DNA of 42,348 nucleotides from Streptomyces sp. Ncost-T10-10d (GCF_900091955.1 NZ_FMDF01000229.1:1-42348), one strand, 5' to 3'; counted from the first letter of the stretch, positions 23,608 to 32,563 are shown. The notes: generated from the letters alone by a model not told the origin. Program-made: numbers and translations.

Positions 23608-24861
23608 ATGGCCAAGCCCCATGCCGTCGTCATCGGCAGCGGAATCGGCGGCCTCACCGCGGCGGTGGCCCTGCACGGTTGCGGCTGGCGGGTCACCGTC
23701 CTGGAACGCGCAGCCTCCCTGGAACCCGTCGGCGCCGGCATCGCCCTCGCGCCCAACTCCCAACGCGCCCTGGACGTCATCGGCCTCGGCGACGAGATCA
23801 GGTCGCTCGCCGCCTGGCAGGGCGACGGCGGTATGCGTATCCCGAGCGGCCGCTGGCTCTCCCGTACGAACAGCACTGTCGCGACCGAGCGGTTCGGCGG
23901 CCCGATCGTCCTGTTGCACCGGGCCACCTTCGTCGACCGCCTCGTGGCCCGGCTGCCCGACCCCACCGTTCGTACCGACGCCGCCGCGGAACTGCTGGAC
24001 CCGGGCGCCGTGGACGGTGCGCGTGCCGTGGTCCGGACGGCGGCCGGGGACATCGAGGCCGACCTCGTCATCGGTGCCGACGGCATCAACTCGGGCGTAC
24101 GCGGCGCACTCTTCCCGGCCCACCCCGGACCCTCGTACGCCGGATTCACCACCTGGCGCATCGTCGTCCCCGCGCCCGAGCGGCCCTTCGCCCCGCACGA
24201 GACCTGGGGGCGCGGCGCACTGTGGGGCACCCAGCCGCTCAAGGACGGCCGGACATACGCCTACGGGGCGGCCGTCGCCCCGGCCGGAGACCGTGCCGCC
24301 GACGACGAGAAGGCGGAGTTGATGCGTCGGTTCGGTCACTGGCACGACCCGATCCCCTCGATCATCGCCGCCGCCGAGTCCGGACAGGTACTCCGCAACG
24401 ACGTGTACCAGCTGACCGACCCCCTGCCGTCGTTCCACCGGGGGCGCACCGTCCTCGTCGGCGACTCCGCCCACGCCATGGCACCCAGCCTCGGCCAGGG
24501 CGGCAATCAGGCCGTCGAGGACGCGATCGTGCTCGCCCACCATGTGGCACCGGACAGGGACCTCGGCGCGGGTCTGGCGGCGTACACCGCCGACCGGCTG
24601 CCCCGCACATCGGCCATCGTCCGCAAGGCCGCACAGGCCGCCCGGCTGATGCGCCTGACCAGTGCCCCGGCCGTGGCGCTGCGCGACGCCCTGATGTCCA
24701 CCGTCTCGCGGCTCGGGCCCACCCTCGTCCTGCGCACCTTCGACGGCATCGCGGACTGGCAGCCGCCGCAGCACACGTATGCTGCCCCGACGAAGGACGC
24801 GCACAGGTCACCGCGGCAGACATCGGCTCGAAGAGCCCGACCGGGCTCCCCCGATCGGTGA
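23608..24861 (+). CDS. FAD-dependent aromatic monooxygenase (PF01494 type)
   Basis: A 417-residue group A flavoprotein hydroxylase: FAD-binding VVIGSGIGGL (GxGxxG) with LERA at the end of strand 2, the DG motif ADLVIGADGINSGVR and the GD motif TVLVGDSAHAMAPSLGQGGN. It probably hydroxylates or detoxifies an aromatic compound with NAD(P)H and oxygen; the inducer of the adjacent TetR may be its substrate. ATG 23608 follows GAGGAGG. The last ~30 residues are basic and low-complexity. Confidence 0.92.
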   Translation: MAKPHAVVIGSGIGGLTAAVALHGCGWRVTVLERAASLEPVGAGIALAPNSQRALDVIGLGDEIRSLAAWQGDGGMRIPSGRWLSRTNSTVATERFGGPIVLLHRATFVDRLVARLPDPTVRTDAAAELLDPGAVDGARAVVRTAAGDIEADLVIGADGINSGVRGALFPAHPGPSYAGFTTWRIVVPAPERPFAPHETWGRGALWGTQPLKDGRTYAYGAAVAPAGDRAADDEKAELMRRFGHWHDPIPSIIAAAESGQVLRNDVYQLTDPLPSFHRGRTVLVGDSAHAMAPSLGQGGNQAVEDAIVLAHHVAPDRDLGAGLAAYTADRLPRTSAIVRKAAQAARLMRLTSAPAVALRDALMSTVSRLGPTLVLRTFDGIADWQPPQHTYAAPTKDAHRSPRQTSARRARPGSPDR

Positions 24862-24903
24862 ACACCGCGCCGGCCGGCGCTGAACAGTGAGAGGGAGACC
24901 CCT

Positions 24904-25803
24904 GTGAAGGTCGGCTGCATCGGGCTCGGCGACATCGCGCAGAAGGCGTATCTGCCGGTTCTGACGACCCTGCCCGGGGTCGAAATACATCTGCAGACCC
25001 GTACCCCCGCCACCCTGGCCGCGGTCGCCGAGAGCCACCGGATCCCGTCCGGGCAGCGCCACGCCGACCTCGAATCGCTGCTTGCCGAGGGCCTGGACGC
25101 CGCGTTCGTCCATGCCCCGACGGCCGTGCACCCGGAGATCGTGGGCCGGCTGCTGGAGGCGGGTGTTGCCACGTACGTCGACAAGCCACTGGCCTATGAA
25201 CTCACCGATTCCGAGAGGTTGGTGAGCCTTGCCGAAGAACGCGGAGTGACCCTCGCCGTCGGTTTCAACCGAAGGGTCGCCCCCGGCTACGCGCAGTGCG
25301 CCGAGCATCCGCGCGAACTCATCCTCATGCAGAAGAACCGGGTGGGCCTGCCCGAGGACCCACGCACCATGGTGCTCGACGACTTCATCCATGTCGTCGA
25401 CACACTGCGTTTCCTGGCGCCGGGGCCGATCGAGCACACCGTCGTGCAGGCCAGGATCCGCGACGGTCTGATGCACCATGTCGTACTGCAACTGGCCGGT
25501 GACGGATTCACGGCCATCGGCGCGATGAACCGACTCAGCGGCTCGAACGAGGAACGGCTGGAGGTCTCCGGCCAGGACTCCAAGCGCGAGGTCGTCAACC
25601 TTGCCGAGGTGATCGATCACAAGGGGCAGCCGAGCGTACGACGGCGCGGCGACTGGGTGCCGGTGACCCGCCAGCGCGGCATCGAGCAGAGCGTGCTGTC
25701 CTTCCTGGATGCCGTGCGGGCCGGAAAGGTGCTGAGCGCCGGCGACGCCCTGCTGACGCATGAGCTGTGCGAGCGCATCCTGCGCGACCTGGACTGCGCC
25801 TAG
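24904..25803 (+). CDS. Gfo/Idh/MocA family oxidoreductase
   Basis: A 299-residue NAD(P)-dependent sugar-type dehydrogenase: Rossmann VGCIGLGDIAQKAYLPVL, the EKP-like catalytic segment TYVDKPLAYE (Lys in DKP), and the C-terminal substrate domain with DFIHVVDTLRFL (the Gfo H/D motif). GTG 24904 has GGGAG upstream. It lies 42 nt after the monooxygenase and may be in its operon, although the hairpin at 25829 ends both. Substrate unknown. Confidence 0.9.
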   Translation: MKVGCIGLGDIAQKAYLPVLTTLPGVEIHLQTRTPATLAAVAESHRIPSGQRHADLESLLAEGLDAAFVHAPTAVHPEIVGRLLEAGVATYVDKPLAYELTDSERLVSLAEERGVTLAVGFNRRVAPGYAQCAEHPRELILMQKNRVGLPEDPRTMVLDDFIHVVDTLRFLAPGPIEHTVVQARIRDGLMHHVVLQLAGDGFTAIGAMNRLSGSNEERLEVSGQDSKREVVNLAEVIDHKGQPSVRRRGDWVPVTRQRGIEQSVLSFLDAVRAGKVLSAGDALLTHELCERILRDLDCA

Positions 25804-25828
25804 GAGGGTGCTGGAGATCTCGGCCCGG

Positions 25829-25859
25829 GTCGGTCCGGCGGGCCAAGGGCCGGACCGAC
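25829..25859 (+). terminator. Terminator after the oxidoreductase
   Basis: A perfect 11-bp stem GTCGGTCCGGC/GCCGGACCGAC (25829-25839, 25849-25859) with a 9-nt loop. Confidence 0.8.
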
Positions 25860-25961
25860 TCCGGAGCCGTGGCCGGCCAGGGGGGCTTCGGTCTCGGGAT
25901 GCGTCGGTCCCGGCTCCGATGCAGGCTGGGGAAATGACCACCGGCCCGTGGAGGTGACCTC

Positions 25962-26309
25962 GTGAGGCCCCACGACGAGCCAAAGGGCTGGGGAGCACTC
26001 CAGCCGCCGCCCGGTTACTACTCGGCCGACGGGCGGCCGCCCGACGCGATGCAGCGCGGGCTGATCCTCGACTGGGCGGTCAATCAGCGGATCGCGAGCG
26101 GCTGGCGGGTGGAATCACGTTCCGAGACACAGGTCGTCATGGTCCGGGGCCGACCGCTGAACCACGTGCTGCACGCCATCCTGATGGTGTTCACCTGCTT
26201 TCTCTGGGGTGCCGTGTGGCTGGTGCTTGCCGTGACCAACAAGGTCGAGCGGGTCTCGCTCACCGTCGACGCCCAGGGCCACATCGTCTCCGTGAACGGC
26301 CCCGGATAG
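25962..26309 (+). CDS. Small membrane protein
   Basis: A 115-residue protein with a Pro-rich N-terminus (LQPPPGYYSADGRPPDAMQ), a basic segment and a hydrophobic stretch VLHAILMVFTCFLWGAVWLV (residues 70-92) that forms one long or two short membrane spans. It ends in a short beta-like tail. GTG 25962 has GGAGG 7 nt upstream. Function unknown; the type is common in Streptomyces. Convergent with lnt. Confidence 0.85.
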   Translation: MRPHDEPKGWGALQPPPGYYSADGRPPDAMQRGLILDWAVNQRIASGWRVESRSETQVVMVRGRPLNHVLHAILMVFTCFLWGAVWLVLAVTNKVERVSLTVDAQGHIVSVNGPG

Positions 26310-26334
26310 TCCGGCCGGTCTCCGGTACCGGGGC

Positions 26335-27975
26335 TCACGGTGTGGAGCGACCGGTGGATTCGTCGGATTCGTCGGGTGAGGCAACCACCGGAGCCACCGC
26401 ACCGCTCGCGGTGGCGGGCCCGACCCGATGGCGCCTGCGGAGCGATCGCACCCCTTCGAAGGCGCAGAACACGGCCAGCACAGCCGCCGCCCCGTGCACC
26501 GGCCAGTCGCCCAGCCGTACGTAGAGCGTCGTACCGGACGCCAGCGGTACATCGAACACGGCGGCGCCGCTCGTATCCGTACCGAGCGGGGCACCGATCC
26601 GCTCGCCCTGCGGGCCGTACACCGCACTGACGCCGGTGAGCGTCGCATGCACCATCGGACGGCCGTTCTCAGCGGCCCGCAGCGCCCCGAGAGAGGCGTG
26701 CTGTTCGGGAGCCCAGCTGTGCTGGAACGTCGCGGTCGACGACTGGGCGATCAGCAGCTGCGCACCGTCCAGGGTCAGCCGCCGGCTCATGTCGGGGAAC
26801 GCGGTCTCGAAGCAGATCAGCGGGCCGATGCGCAGCCCCTTCCCGCCGGCGGCGCCGGGAAGCCACATCGTCACCGGGTGAGTGCCCCGCAGCCGGTCCT
26901 CGCCCGCCGCCTTGCCGAGAGACGTGGCCCACCCGAGCACCGAGCGCGCCGGGATGTACTCGCCGAACGGCACCAGCCGCATCTTGTCGTACCGGTCTCC
27001 GGTCAGTCCGTCCGGACCCACCAGCACCGCGGATTTGTAGATCCCTGTCCGACCCGGTCCGCCGGTCCGTCGGGCGTCCATGTTGACCAGCACATCCGCG
27101 CCCACCCGACGCGAGAGGGCCGCGATCCGGGCGGCGGCTTCCGGGTGCCGCGAGAGATCGACACCGACACTGCTCTCGCCCCACACCACCAGATCGAGAT
27201 CGCGTCCCGCCAGCTCGCCGGTCAGCCGCTCGCTGACGGCGAGCCGACGCTCCACGCTGTGGGGACCCGCGATCACACCCGGCTGCACGACGGCGATCCT
27301 GGCCACGCCCGACCGCTCGGGCTGCGGTGCCCATTGCGCCATCGCCCCCACGGCCAGGGCGCACACCACGATGCCGATGACGGCGACCGTACGGGCGGCG
27401 GCCACGAACAGCAGGGCGATGGCGGTGTTCACCGCTACCACCACAAGGCTCACCAGCCACACCCCGCCGACGGATGCCACGCGGAGTGCCGGAGCCACCT
27501 CCCACTGGCTCGCGCCGAGCAGCCCCCAGGGACCCCCGAGGCCCTCCCAGGAGCGGACCAGCTCGATCATCAGCCAGCCGCACGGCACGGCGACGACCGC
27601 GGACATGGCTGCTGCGACGGAGACCGGCGCACGCAGTACCCGGAAGACCAGCAGGCCCCACGGCGCCCACAGCAGACCGAGCAGGGCTGCCAGGACCACG
27701 ATGAACACATGGAGACTCGGCATCAGCCAGTGATGCACGGCGAGCAGGTAGCCGGTCCCGCCGAGCCAGCCGTCGAGCGCCGCCCGGCGCCCCGTACCGG
27801 CGGACCGGATCAGCAGCAGCCACGGCACCAGACCGACATAGGCGAGCCACCACAGGGAAGGCGCCGGGAATGCGAGCGCGGGCAGCGCACCGGCGAGCAG
27901 CGCGACGCAGCCGCGCCACCGGCCGGACCGCAGCATTCGCTCCCACTGCTCGCGCCGACCGGCCGGAATCCGCAT
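26335..27975 (-). CDS. lnt: Apolipoprotein N-acyltransferase
   Basis: A 546-residue membrane enzyme that N-acylates the Cys of lipoproteins. Six or more N-terminal membrane helices (residues 20-210) precede a nitrilase-like domain with catalytic triad E267 (VVWGESS), K331 (DKMRLVPFGEY) and C388 (LICFETAF), almost the E. coli numbering. A C-terminal helix and a Ser/Thr-rich tail follow. GAGGAGG precedes ATG 27975. Streptomyces are known to carry two Lnt homologues; this is a single-gene locus. Confidence 0.96.
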   Translation of the reverse strand: MRIPAGRREQWERMLRSGRWRGCVALLAGALPALAFPAPSLWWLAYVGLVPWLLLIRSAGTGRRAALDGWLGGTGYLLAVHHWLMPSLHVFIVVLAALLGLLWAPWGLLVFRVLRAPVSVAAAMSAVVAVPCGWLMIELVRSWEGLGGPWGLLGASQWEVAPALRVASVGGVWLVSLVVVAVNTAIALLFVAAARTVAVIGIVVCALAVGAMAQWAPQPERSGVARIAVVQPGVIAGPHSVERRLAVSERLTGELAGRDLDLVVWGESSVGVDLSRHPEAAARIAALSRRVGADVLVNMDARRTGGPGRTGIYKSAVLVGPDGLTGDRYDKMRLVPFGEYIPARSVLGWATSLGKAAGEDRLRGTHPVTMWLPGAAGGKGLRIGPLICFETAFPDMSRRLTLDGAQLLIAQSSTATFQHSWAPEQHASLGALRAAENGRPMVHATLTGVSAVYGPQGERIGAPLGTDTSGAAVFDVPLASGTTLYVRLGDWPVHGAAAVLAVFCAFEGVRSLRRRHRVGPATASGAVAPVVASPDESDESTGRSTP

Positions 27976-28074
27976 GCCGCGCCTCCTCGTCCTGCTGATC
28001 AGCAGTGTCCCCCCTGGTCACCCGTTCTGCAGTTCTTTCCCGGCGCGGGAGGGCGGAAGCACCGGTGGGCGGAC

Positions 28075-28572
28075 TCAGGAGGGGGTGAGCATGTCAGCTG
28101 TGCCGCGCCACTTCTCGTGCACGGTCACGGTCCGGATCCGCCAGCCGTTCCCTGTACGCGACAGTGTGAAGGCGTACCGCCCGCCGGAGACGAAGTTCGG
28201 CGCGGTCTCCCCTGCCCCGGAGCCGCCTTCGCCGCCCGCCGTGCTGTCCAGCCGCATCGGGTTGAGATAGTCGGCCCGCACTTCGGCCCGGTCGCCCGGG
28301 TAGCCGCCCAGGTCCTGGATGTCGACCCGGCGGTTGACGATCAGATGCTGGCGTACGGGGAAGAGCCGCATGGTCTCCGCGAGCCACTGGGCGACCTCGG
28401 CGGCAGGCCCTTCGATACCGCCCGCGCCGCGGTAGTCGGCGCGGCCGTCCGCGGTGAACAGGGCCCGGTAGTCCACCCATGCGCCGTCGTCCACCGCCAT
28501 CGCATAGCCGGTGATCACTGCGTCGATGGAAAGCCGGTCCATCACGGTCGAGAGATCCACGCGCTGCGTCAT
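28075..28572 (-). CDS. SnoaL-like (NTF2-fold) protein
   Basis: A 165-residue cone-shaped NTF2-like domain: VMDRLSIDAVITGYAMAVDD, DYRALFTADGRADYRG, QHLIVNRRVDI, a Gly-rich insertion (GGEGGSGAGE), then GGRYAFTLSRTGNGWRI and VTVHEKW. The family includes polyketide cyclases, dehydratases and ligand-binding proteins; here no partner points to a substrate. ATG 28572 gives the normal N-terminus; the longer frame to 28638 adds a non-homologous Arg-rich piece. Confidence 0.85.
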   Translation of the reverse strand: MTQRVDLSTVMDRLSIDAVITGYAMAVDDGAWVDYRALFTADGRADYRGAGGIEGPAAEVAQWLAETMRLFPVRQHLIVNRRVDIQDLGGYPGDRAEVRADYLNPMRLDSTAGGEGGSGAGETAPNFVSGGRYAFTLSRTGNGWRIRTVTVHEKWRGTADMLTPS

Positions 28573-28641
28573 CGGGTCAGTGTCTGCCCGTCGGCCTCCG
28601 AGGCCAAGGGGGCGTGCACGCACGACGGGCCGGCACAACCG

Positions 28642-29505
28642 TCAGCAGGGCACCACGGCCACCGGGCCGAGGGCATGCGTGAGCGTGGTCTGTGCGACGG
28701 GGGAGAGCCCGAGCCCGAGGGACTCACCGCCCTTGCGCCGCCCGATCACGGTCAGTGCCGCGGTCGCCGAGGCCGTGACCAGGGTGCGTGCGGCGGAGCC
28801 CCCGACCGGTTCCCTGACGACCTCGACCTGCGGATACTTCTCCCGCCAGCCCGCGGTGAGTTCGGCGAGGGTCCGCTCGGCCGCACCAGCCGCAGCGTCC
28901 CGGTCGAAGACCGGGCCGCCGGACAGCATCGAGGAGAACATCGTCCAGCCGTGCACGATCCGCAGTCGCGCACCGGGCCGGGAAGCGGTCGTCGCGAAGG
29001 CGAATTCCAGTACCGCTTCACTGCTTTCGTCGGCGGCCACGCCCGCGACAATGTCGGGAAAGGCTTCGACTGCCTCCCCGTCGTCCTCCACCGACGGTCC
29101 GCTGTGGATGACGACGACGGGGCACTGGGCCATTGAGGCGGTCGCCAGACTGTTGGAGCCGAGCATCAGGGACCGGAATCCGCCCAGACCGCGCGAGCCG
29201 ACGACCACCAGCGACGCATCACGGCTCAGCGAGGCGAGCGCCGCCGAGGGGAAGTCCAGCGGTGCGAGCGTCGACGGGTGCAGATCCGGAACGATCTCGG
29301 ACACCCTTCGCACGGACTGGGTGAGCAGTTCCTCGGCCTCGCGCTGCTGTGTCTCCTGAACGGTGCGCCGGTTCGGCGTCCGGGCGTGCACGATCACCAG
29401 TGGGAGCGCCCGGCGGACGGCCTCGTGGGCGGCCCAGTCGAGTGCCTCACGGCTGTGCGACGAGCCGTCGACGGCTGCGATCACGGGAAGCTCTGTGGTG
29501 GTCAT
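28642..29505 (-). CDS. Universal stress protein, two Usp domains
   Basis: A 287-residue tandem Usp protein. Each half ends in the ATP-binding pattern: VVVGSRGLGGFRSLMLGSNS in the first, and IGRRKGGESLGLGLSPVAQT, degenerate but recognisable, in the second. The start ATG 29505 is preceded by GGAGGG; the in-frame extension to 29556 was rejected. Such proteins bind ATP or AMP and help survival under starvation or hypoxia. It is monocistronic, with a strong hairpin about 70 nt upstream. Confidence 0.93.
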   Translation of the reverse strand: MTTTELPVIAAVDGSSHSREALDWAAHEAVRRALPLVIVHARTPNRRTVQETQQREAEELLTQSVRRVSEIVPDLHPSTLAPLDFPSAALASLSRDASLVVVGSRGLGGFRSLMLGSNSLATASMAQCPVVVIHSGPSVEDDGEAVEAFPDIVAGVAADESSEAVLEFAFATTASRPGARLRIVHGWTMFSSMLSGGPVFDRDAAAGAAERTLAELTAGWREKYPQVEVVREPVGGSAARTLVTASATAALTVIGRRKGGESLGLGLSPVAQTTLTHALGPVAVVPC

Positions 29506-29575
29506 GATTTCCCTCCGGGTTTCAGCTGTACATGTCCCAGGCTGGTACGCGCACACGTCTTGTGGCAGGGCCTTT

Positions 29576-29615
29576 CGGCCTCATCTGCCCGGGAAGATTC
29601 GGACAGATGAGGCCG
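29576..29615 (-). terminator. Hairpin between MATE remnant and Usp gene
   Basis: A perfect 12-bp stem CGGCCTCATCTG/CAGATGAGGCCG (29576-29587, 29604-29615) with a 16-nt loop; likely the old terminator of the MATE gene. Confidence 0.7.
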
Positions 29616-29759
29616 CGCGTAACATGCCGCGCCCTGACGCACTGCAACACGGGCGTCGATCGCTCGGACGGCCGCCCGTGGCCACGCGGTGAAGGGGCGG
29701 GCGGCGGCTGAGGTCCCGGACCACCCGGACGGACTCAGGCCCCGCCACGCCCCCGTGAT

Positions 29760-30235
29760 GTCCGGCGTGGGTGGAGAGGGAGCCCGAGCAGCGGCGGAGC
29801 AGAAGTACGGCTGTGGTCGCCAGACCGGTGAGCAGGCCGAGCCGGATTCCCGGGCTGTCGAGGCCGAGCGGGTGGGTGAGGAGCCAGGAAGCGGGGAGGC
29901 CGACGGCCCAGTGGCCGATGAGCGTGATGCGGAATCCGTTCCAGGTTTTGTCGAGCCCCTGCGGGACCGGCGCCGAGGTTCAGCGCGCAGTCGAAGAACT
30001 GCGGGAAAGCAGTGACCGTGAGCAGCCGAGTGGCGATGGTGAGTGCCCGGTCGGAGTCGGCGGAGCCGGAGTCCAGGAATGGCTCCGGTGCCGGCTGCGG
30101 CAGCGTGAGGTAGACGACGCCGACGACGGACATCACGGCTGCGGCGCACGAGAGCGCGGTGTTCTTGATGCGGCGGGCGTCCTCGTGGCGGCCCAGGGCG
30201 ATTTCGCGGCTGACAAGGCTTCCGGCCCACTGTGA
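29760..30235 (-). pseudogene. MATE-family efflux transporter, C-terminal remnant with frameshift
   Basis: The first frame reads QWAGSLVSREIALGRHEDAR, RIKNTALSCAAAVMSVVGVV, then FPQFFDCALNLGAG. After a frameshift near 29970-29985 another frame continues QGLDKTWNGFRITLIGHWAV, GLPASWLLTHPLGLDSPGIR, LGLLTGLATTAVLLLRR. This is the second half of a MATE drug/Na+ antiporter. The N-terminal half is missing; similarity ends at 30235. Its stop codon also seems lost, the shifted frame running into the hairpin. Confidence 0.8.
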
Positions 30236-30264
30236 TTGTCAGTGCAGGATGCGATGCTGCCCCC

Positions 30265-30534
30265 ATGGACGAGCTGATGCGGCAGCGGCGCGTGTACGGC
30301 GCCGACCATGACGATCCCGACCCGGGGCCCCAGCCGGGTCACTCCTACCGGGAGTTGGTGGGCGGCCCGCTCGACGGGCTGCTCCTCGATGTGACCGGCT
30401 GGACGGAGACGGCACTGCGCGAGGGGGCGGCCCTGAACACGGAGATCGGGCGGTTCGGCCCGGGCGGCCGAGCGGAGTACGCACCCAGGGACGGTGACTT
30501 CGACCGGTGGGACTGGCAGGGCGACATACCTTGA
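30265..30534 (+). CDS. Conserved small hypothetical protein
   Basis: An 89-residue acidic protein: MDELMRQRRVYGADHDDPDP, GHSYRELVGGPLDGLLLDVT, GRAEYAPRDGDFDRWDWQGD. It looks like a known Streptomyces hypothetical family with conserved ends (YRELVGGPLDGLLLD and DWxGDIP). No membrane segment. ATG 30265 lacks a Shine-Dalgarno, so translation may be leaderless. Function unknown. Confidence 0.8.
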   Translation: MDELMRQRRVYGADHDDPDPGPQPGHSYRELVGGPLDGLLLDVTGWTETALREGAALNTEIGRFGPGGRAEYAPRDGDFDRWDWQGDIP

Positions 30535-30649
30535 CCTTCGGCGCCCCGCCATTTCGTGGAGGTGGTGTGGTGGCGGCCGGCACCGAGCCCGCAGCGCGGT
30601 GGACGAGACCTGCCAGGACTAATCGCCCGAATCGCTCGATACTGGAACC

Positions 30650-30904
30650 ATGGCACAGAAGGCGTCTCGACCGCACGCCCCGCCGACCCTCTCCGTCAAG
30701 GGCCGGGAGGTGCGGATACGCACCATCGGGATCTTGGTATTGATCGGTTTTGCGATCTGGTTCATCGCTGCGAACACCGAATCGGTGGGCATCCGGCTGT
30801 GGGTACCCATCGTCACCCTGCCGCTCTGGGCGGTACTGACCGTGACCCTGCTGGTCGGGCTGGGGATAGGCGCGCTGCTGGCCCACCGCAGGGCCAAGCG
30901 CTGA
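30650..30904 (+). CDS. LapA-domain (DUF1049) membrane protein
   Basis: An 84-residue protein with a basic N-terminus and two membrane helices: IGILVLIGFAIWFIAANTES (28-47) and LPLWAVLTVTLLVGLGIGAL (58-77), ending in HRRAKR. The NTES after helix 1 is the usual LapA signature. Role unknown, probably membrane assembly or LPS-like envelope functions by family name only. Confidence 0.87.
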   Translation: MAQKASRPHAPPTLSVKGREVRIRTIGILVLIGFAIWFIAANTESVGIRLWVPIVTLPLWAVLTVTLLVGLGIGALLAHRRAKR

Positions 30905-30919
30905 GCCCGCGGACGGGGA

Positions 30920-31075
30920 GCCGGGCCTCGCGGGCGCGCGTTTGTCCCACATGCCACGGTCGACGGGGTTGTCATCCGTGTCCGGGTGGAAAGGCGCGAG
31001 GATCTCCGCAAACGCCCCTTCGGTATCGCCCGCGGCCTCGGCCGGCAGACAGACCGTCACCCACACGCCAGCCAT
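30920..31075 (-). pseudogene. N-terminal remnant of an unknown gene
   Basis: ATG 31075 has GGGAAGG 5 nt upstream and starts MAGVWVTVCLPAEAAGDTEG, AFAEILAPFHPDTDDNP, VDRGMWD. After MWD the text becomes Arg/Pro/Gly-rich antisense of the LapA gene, so the rest was deleted. It looks like a genuine start of a protein of unknown function. Confidence 0.45.
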
Positions 31076-31349
31076 CGCGCCTTCCCTTGCCATCCGGCCC
31101 GTCGACCGGCGTCGCTGTGGCGTCGCTCCCGGTCACGGCACCGAACGCCTTCACCTCAACTCCTTCCACTGCAAGCGGCGGATGGGCGCAGGTGTCCCAC
31201 GTTTCGGAGAATTCGGTGTGCGGGGAAAGCGCCCGACACCCGCCGCGAGGCGGGACCCGGCGAGGGCGTCACGGACCACGGGGCCCATGCGGGGCGTTAC
31301 GGCATCGCCGCGTACCGCGCAGCCACCCCGGTAGTATCACCGCTCCGAC
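31076..31349. other. Intergenic, no gene seen
   Basis: Only a small CCCGCC-GCGA-GGCGGG hairpin (about 31239-31254) and a TAGTAT (31332-31337) that could be the -10 for the next frame. Confidence 0.4.
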
Positions 31350-31590
31350 ATGACCAGGAGCCATGCCCGGCGTCCGCGCTCTGGCCCGCAACTCAAACTC
31401 ACCGGCTACGCCATGGCCTATGCGCGCGAGGCGGGGGAGCCTGCTCGTGACGACTGGCCGAAGCTTCTGGTCTTCGTCCGTCAACAGTTCACCGGGTGGG
31501 AAGAGCGGGCGGGCCATGACGGGCCGACTCTGCGCGCCCAGTGGATAGTTGACCCGTGCGAGCACGCCCTGTCAGGCCCGGGTCGGGTAG
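31350..31590 (+). CDS. Hypothetical fragment before the recombinase stub
   Basis: ATG 31350 opens MTRSHARRPRSGPQLKLTGY, AMAYAREAGEPARDDWPKLL, VFVRQQFTGWEERAGHDGPT; after about residue 65 the text loses character and runs into the recombinase remnant (stop at 31688). A real N-terminus is plausible (TAGTAT at 31332-31337 as -10, short leader), the rest is scar. Not recognised. Confidence 0.35.
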
Positions 31591-31614
31591 CGGATCGCGA
31601 TGATGCCTACGCCG

Positions 31615-31920
31615 CACTACGCCGGCTTCCACGTCTTCGCGGTGCTTGCCGAGCTCATCCGCGAGCTGATCGTGCAGGGCACCGTTGAAGGGATGGCGGA
31701 GGCGCGCGCTCGTGGCGAGCGCATCGGCCGACCTCCCGCCGTGACTGCCGAGCAGATCCTGCACGCCCGCTCCATGCTTGCCGAGCCCGAGGCGTCAGTG
31801 ACGTTCATTGCCAAGCTGCTCGGCATCTCCCGCACCACGCTCCACAAGTACGTACCCGAGCTCGAGGCCGGAGGGCGGCCCGCTGTCGGCGCCCAGGTCG
31901 CCCCCGTGGAACTGGGCTGA
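31615..31920 (+). pseudogene. Serine recombinase (resolvase/invertase) C-terminal stub
   Basis: The frame reads GFHVFAVLAELIRELIVQGT, VEGMAEARARGERIGRPPAV, TAEQILHARSMLAEPEASVT, FIAKLLGISRTTLHKYVPEL: the E-helix and DNA-binding HTH of Hin/resolvase-type serine recombinases. The catalytic N-terminal domain with the nucleophilic Ser is absent; similarity starts at about 31615. A dead element remnant, though the HTH piece could still be made from ATG 31600 or 31603. Confidence 0.8.
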
Positions 31921-31941
31921 CATTCGGCGGCCAGGCGCCCG

Positions 31942-32130
31942 TCATGCCGCTTCGTACCGATGCGCCCGGCCGCCGCGCCATTCGATCCAGGTCAGGTCGT
32001 CGAGTCCGGCCCGCCTCAGGAGTTCGACGAGGTCACCGTCTCTTCCAGTTGCTGACGAGTCTGGCTCGTATCTGACCTGCATCGCGGCGTCGCGTAGATA
32101 TCCGCAACGTTCCAGCGAAGACCGCGAAGC
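31942..32130 (-). pseudogene. C-terminal fragment of an unknown protein
   Basis: The minus frame ending at 31942 carries RCGYLRDAAMQVRYEPD, GDLVELLRRAGLDDLTWIEW, RGGRAHRYEAA, protein-like text with no start; upstream it turns into Arg/Ser-rich noise. Convergent with the recombinase stub. Confidence 0.3.
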
Positions 32131-32209
32131 AGAGCACAGCCGAGGCCGATGCCGTGTGGTGGCATCGGCCAATTCGCTGTCAGGGGCGGCGTACCGGTGG
32201 GGCCTCGCC

Positions 32210-32563
32210 TCAGTGGGTGTGCCTCTGCCAGTCGAGAGGCACCCGTTCGTGAGGGCCGGGCACCGTCTGCGTCTGCGGGTGGTGCTGCGGCGGCGCCAGG
32301 TTCGGGCCCTCGCTGAACATCTCCTTGGTGCGGAAGTCCCAGAACCAGTCCTCGCCCGGCTCGAAGCTCTGGATGATCGGATGCCCGGTGTCGGCGAAGT
32401 GCCGGGAGGCATGCTGCTCCGGGGAGGTGTCACAGCAACCGACGTGCCCGCACTGGGCGCAGCGGCGCAGATGCAGCCACCAGCCCTGCGCCGCTTCACA
32501 TTCCACACAGACGGTTCCGCTGGGCGGGACCGTCGGGTCGATACCCTCAATGGCCTGTGACAT
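32210..32563 (-). CDS. UBP-type zinc finger protein
   Basis: A 117-residue protein dominated by a ZnF-UBP fold: CVECEAAQGWWLHLRRCAQC, GHVGCCDTSPEQHASRHFAD, TGHPIIQSFEPGEDWFWDF. The Cys/His pattern (CxxC ... CxxC ... C ... H ... H ... H) is complete. In eukaryotes this module binds the free C-terminus of ubiquitin; bacterial versions are common in actinobacteria but their ligand is unknown. ATG 32563 follows AGAAGGA; the extension to 32656 was rejected. Confidence 0.9.
   Translation of the reverse strand: MSQAIEGIDPTVPPSGTVCVECEAAQGWWLHLRRCAQCGHVGCCDTSPEQHASRHFADTGHPIIQSFEPGEDWFWDFRTKEMFSEGPNLAPPQHHPQTQTVPGPHERVPLDWQRHTH

Noticed and set aside
28573..28638. Longer start for the SnoaL-like protein
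   Set aside because: The extra residues are Arg/Gly-rich and unlike the family.
26428..29136. A 902-codon plus-strand open frame
   Set aside because: It runs antisense through lnt, the SnoaL-like and Usp genes, is rich in Arg/His/Pro and has no family motifs; a GC-bias shadow.
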